Shown in pieces: positions 62,905-64,000 of a stretch of 64,000 nucleotides of DNA. Under the pieces are notes generated by a model. That model ran no database searches, was not told the origin of the DNA, and saw only the letters and a program-made list of their open reading frames with translations. Position 1 is the stretch's first letter; each line of letters begins with the position of its first letter. Both the position numbers and the translations under genes were made by a program. The DNA is taken from NCBI GenBank assembly GCA_963924555.1, contig OZ004594.1, positions 5,115,563 to 5,179,562 on the forward strand, given 5' to 3'. The stretch comes from Crambe crambe. Taxonomy: Eukaryota; Porifera; Demospongiae; Poecilosclerida; Crambeidae.

Positions 62905-62975
62905 TATGGGGCTAGCCGGCCAGCTAGCTAGCTATTGGCCCGGCGCGGCGGCGCGGCGCGGGCGCGCCAACCTTC
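62905..62975 (+). promoter_or_regulatory. GC-rich patch just upstream of copy D
   Basis: A GC-only-like run (GGCCCGGCGCGGCGGCGCGG and onward) sits about 45-110 nt before the ATG of copy D, in otherwise AT-rich DNA. It is CpG-dense and may mark a promoter or 5' UTR; there is no other evidence for promoter function. Confidence 0.35.
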
Positions 62976-63016
62976 TAAAATGAAAATTAACTGCAGTTAG
63001 GAGGAGTTCTTCTAGG

Positions 63017-63409
63017 ATGGCTGACCTTTCCTCTGGGCAACCACTCTCAGAGTTATCCAATTGTAAGAGAAGCTACTACGCTTTTATGAAGGAGCGTCGG
63101 AATAATTTATCGCAGCTTCCTCTTGATGACAAGCAGTTTGCAGAAAAAAAATCTTTCTTATGGACAATCGGTCGAAATATAAAGGAAAAGGGGAGAAAGC
63201 TCATGTCAAAGCTTAAAGGTGTCTAAGAAATACACAGTAGCTAGCCCTTGGGGTAAGAGTAGCTAACCCTTGGAGTAGGATACATTGACTGATCCATATA
63301 CTTGCTGCACCACTAAATCATAGTATACCTTCAATATGTAGGACTAGATGAAGACAAAGAATTTGATATAGAAAAATTTACTGATGCCAATTTCCCAGAG
63401 TGCTGTCAT
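63017..63409 (+). CDS. Copy D: first two exons of another GTPase-family paralogue (cut by window end)
   Basis: Exon 1 is 63017-63218, starting MADLSSGQPLSELSNCKRSY and ending in a basic helix KEKGRKLMSKLK with a phase-1 donor. Exon 2 is 63342-63409, encoding LDEDKEFDIEKFTDANFPEC, phase 0. Both match copy B: the same donor phase after exon 1, and B exon 2 reads GDEQFDHEKFSSITDFTEC. No third exon was found before position 64000. The rest of intron 2 holds an inverted copy of a repeat also present near 18600-18830 in copy B, and a C-run near 63958. The GTPase part is expected beyond the window. Confidence 0.75.
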
Positions 63410-64000
63410 GTAAGCAAAAATATAATAATAATAAATAAATAAAATACCAAGTAGAAAAATTAATAAAACTAAATGTAATGTAATGTTTCTGCTCTTGCAT
63501 GCACTCTAGAGCTTCATTCTTCCCATCTCAGTACTTAGTACTGTCATAAAGGAGCTAGAAATTGCATGCCATCTTCTCTTTCTCAGCCATTGCCCAGCAA
63601 ACACTGGTAGTTTAGTGAGGCCAGCGGAACGGAGAAATCACCAAAAAGGGTTTCCAGCTTATACACTTGCAAATCTATGCTACCTTCGGTACCTTGTTGC
63701 TCTTCCCTAAGCTTTAGTTGTGCTTCATAGCATGAACTAGCTTCTCTCTGACTCTGACTCTAGTTACAGGGCTGGCTCATCCAATTCAATATTGGGTGGG
63801 CCACTTTGAAGTGAAAGAGTGCTATCTCTACACTGATAACAGCAGCTGTATTCCCTTAGCAGAGCACATGACATGCTTGTGATTTATATTTTACATGATC
63901 AATGGAAAATGAGTAGTTTCAACACCTTGGGTTAGGCACAGGTGGATTCTGCCAATCCCCCCCCCCCCCCCCCCCCCCAATTATGCTTTTTAGCACTGCC

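Overview
This is eukaryotic, AT-rich, repeat-dense DNA. Genes with many short exons and GT-AG introns alternate with palindromic non-autonomous transposons and simple repeats. The gene content (a secreted-peptide pair, sponge-like multi-pass membrane proteins, expanded GTPase paralogues) and the many GCTAGCTAGC-type words suggest a demosponge, possibly Amphimedon-like. That assignment rests on general impression, not on a search.

Layout. (1) 1365-6211, plus: the last five exons of a paralogue, here copy A; its 5' part lies before the window. (2) 7940-12215: broken, rearranged non-LTR retrotransposon copies of one family, one of them split by a DNA transposon. (3) 12272-36008, plus: copy B, an almost complete gene of at least 19 exons. 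It encodes about 950 residues: an N-terminal helical region, a dynamin-like GTPase domain (G1 GQYNAGKST, G3 DNPGFDE, G4 NKLD), a helical middle, a Ser/Asp/Glu-rich linker and a coiled-coil-like C-terminus. (4) 38247-41718, minus: an intact multi-pass membrane protein gene and a 5'-truncated paralogue. (5) 44559-48383, minus: two intronless paralogues for secreted precursors with an acidic pro-region and a strongly cationic single-cysteine tail, likely antimicrobial-type peptides. (6) 49820-51303: a near-perfect inverted repeat with arms of about 606 bp. (7) 53489-59284, plus: copy C, eleven exons with all phases intact but no GTPase exons. (8) 59751-60680: a broken Gypsy-type retroelement fossil. 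(9) 61980-62545: another piece of the same non-LTR family. (10) 63017 to the window end, plus: the first two exons of copy D.

The four plus-strand GTPase-family copies form a tandem array with conserved exon boundaries and splice phases. Large GTPases, cationic secreted peptides and fast-duplicating membrane proteins side by side recall an innate-defence neighbourhood, but that role is inferred. The least described items are the cationic peptide pair, the GTPase-less copy C, and a 60-nt intron in copy B that stays open in frame and would add a hydrophobic segment if retained.
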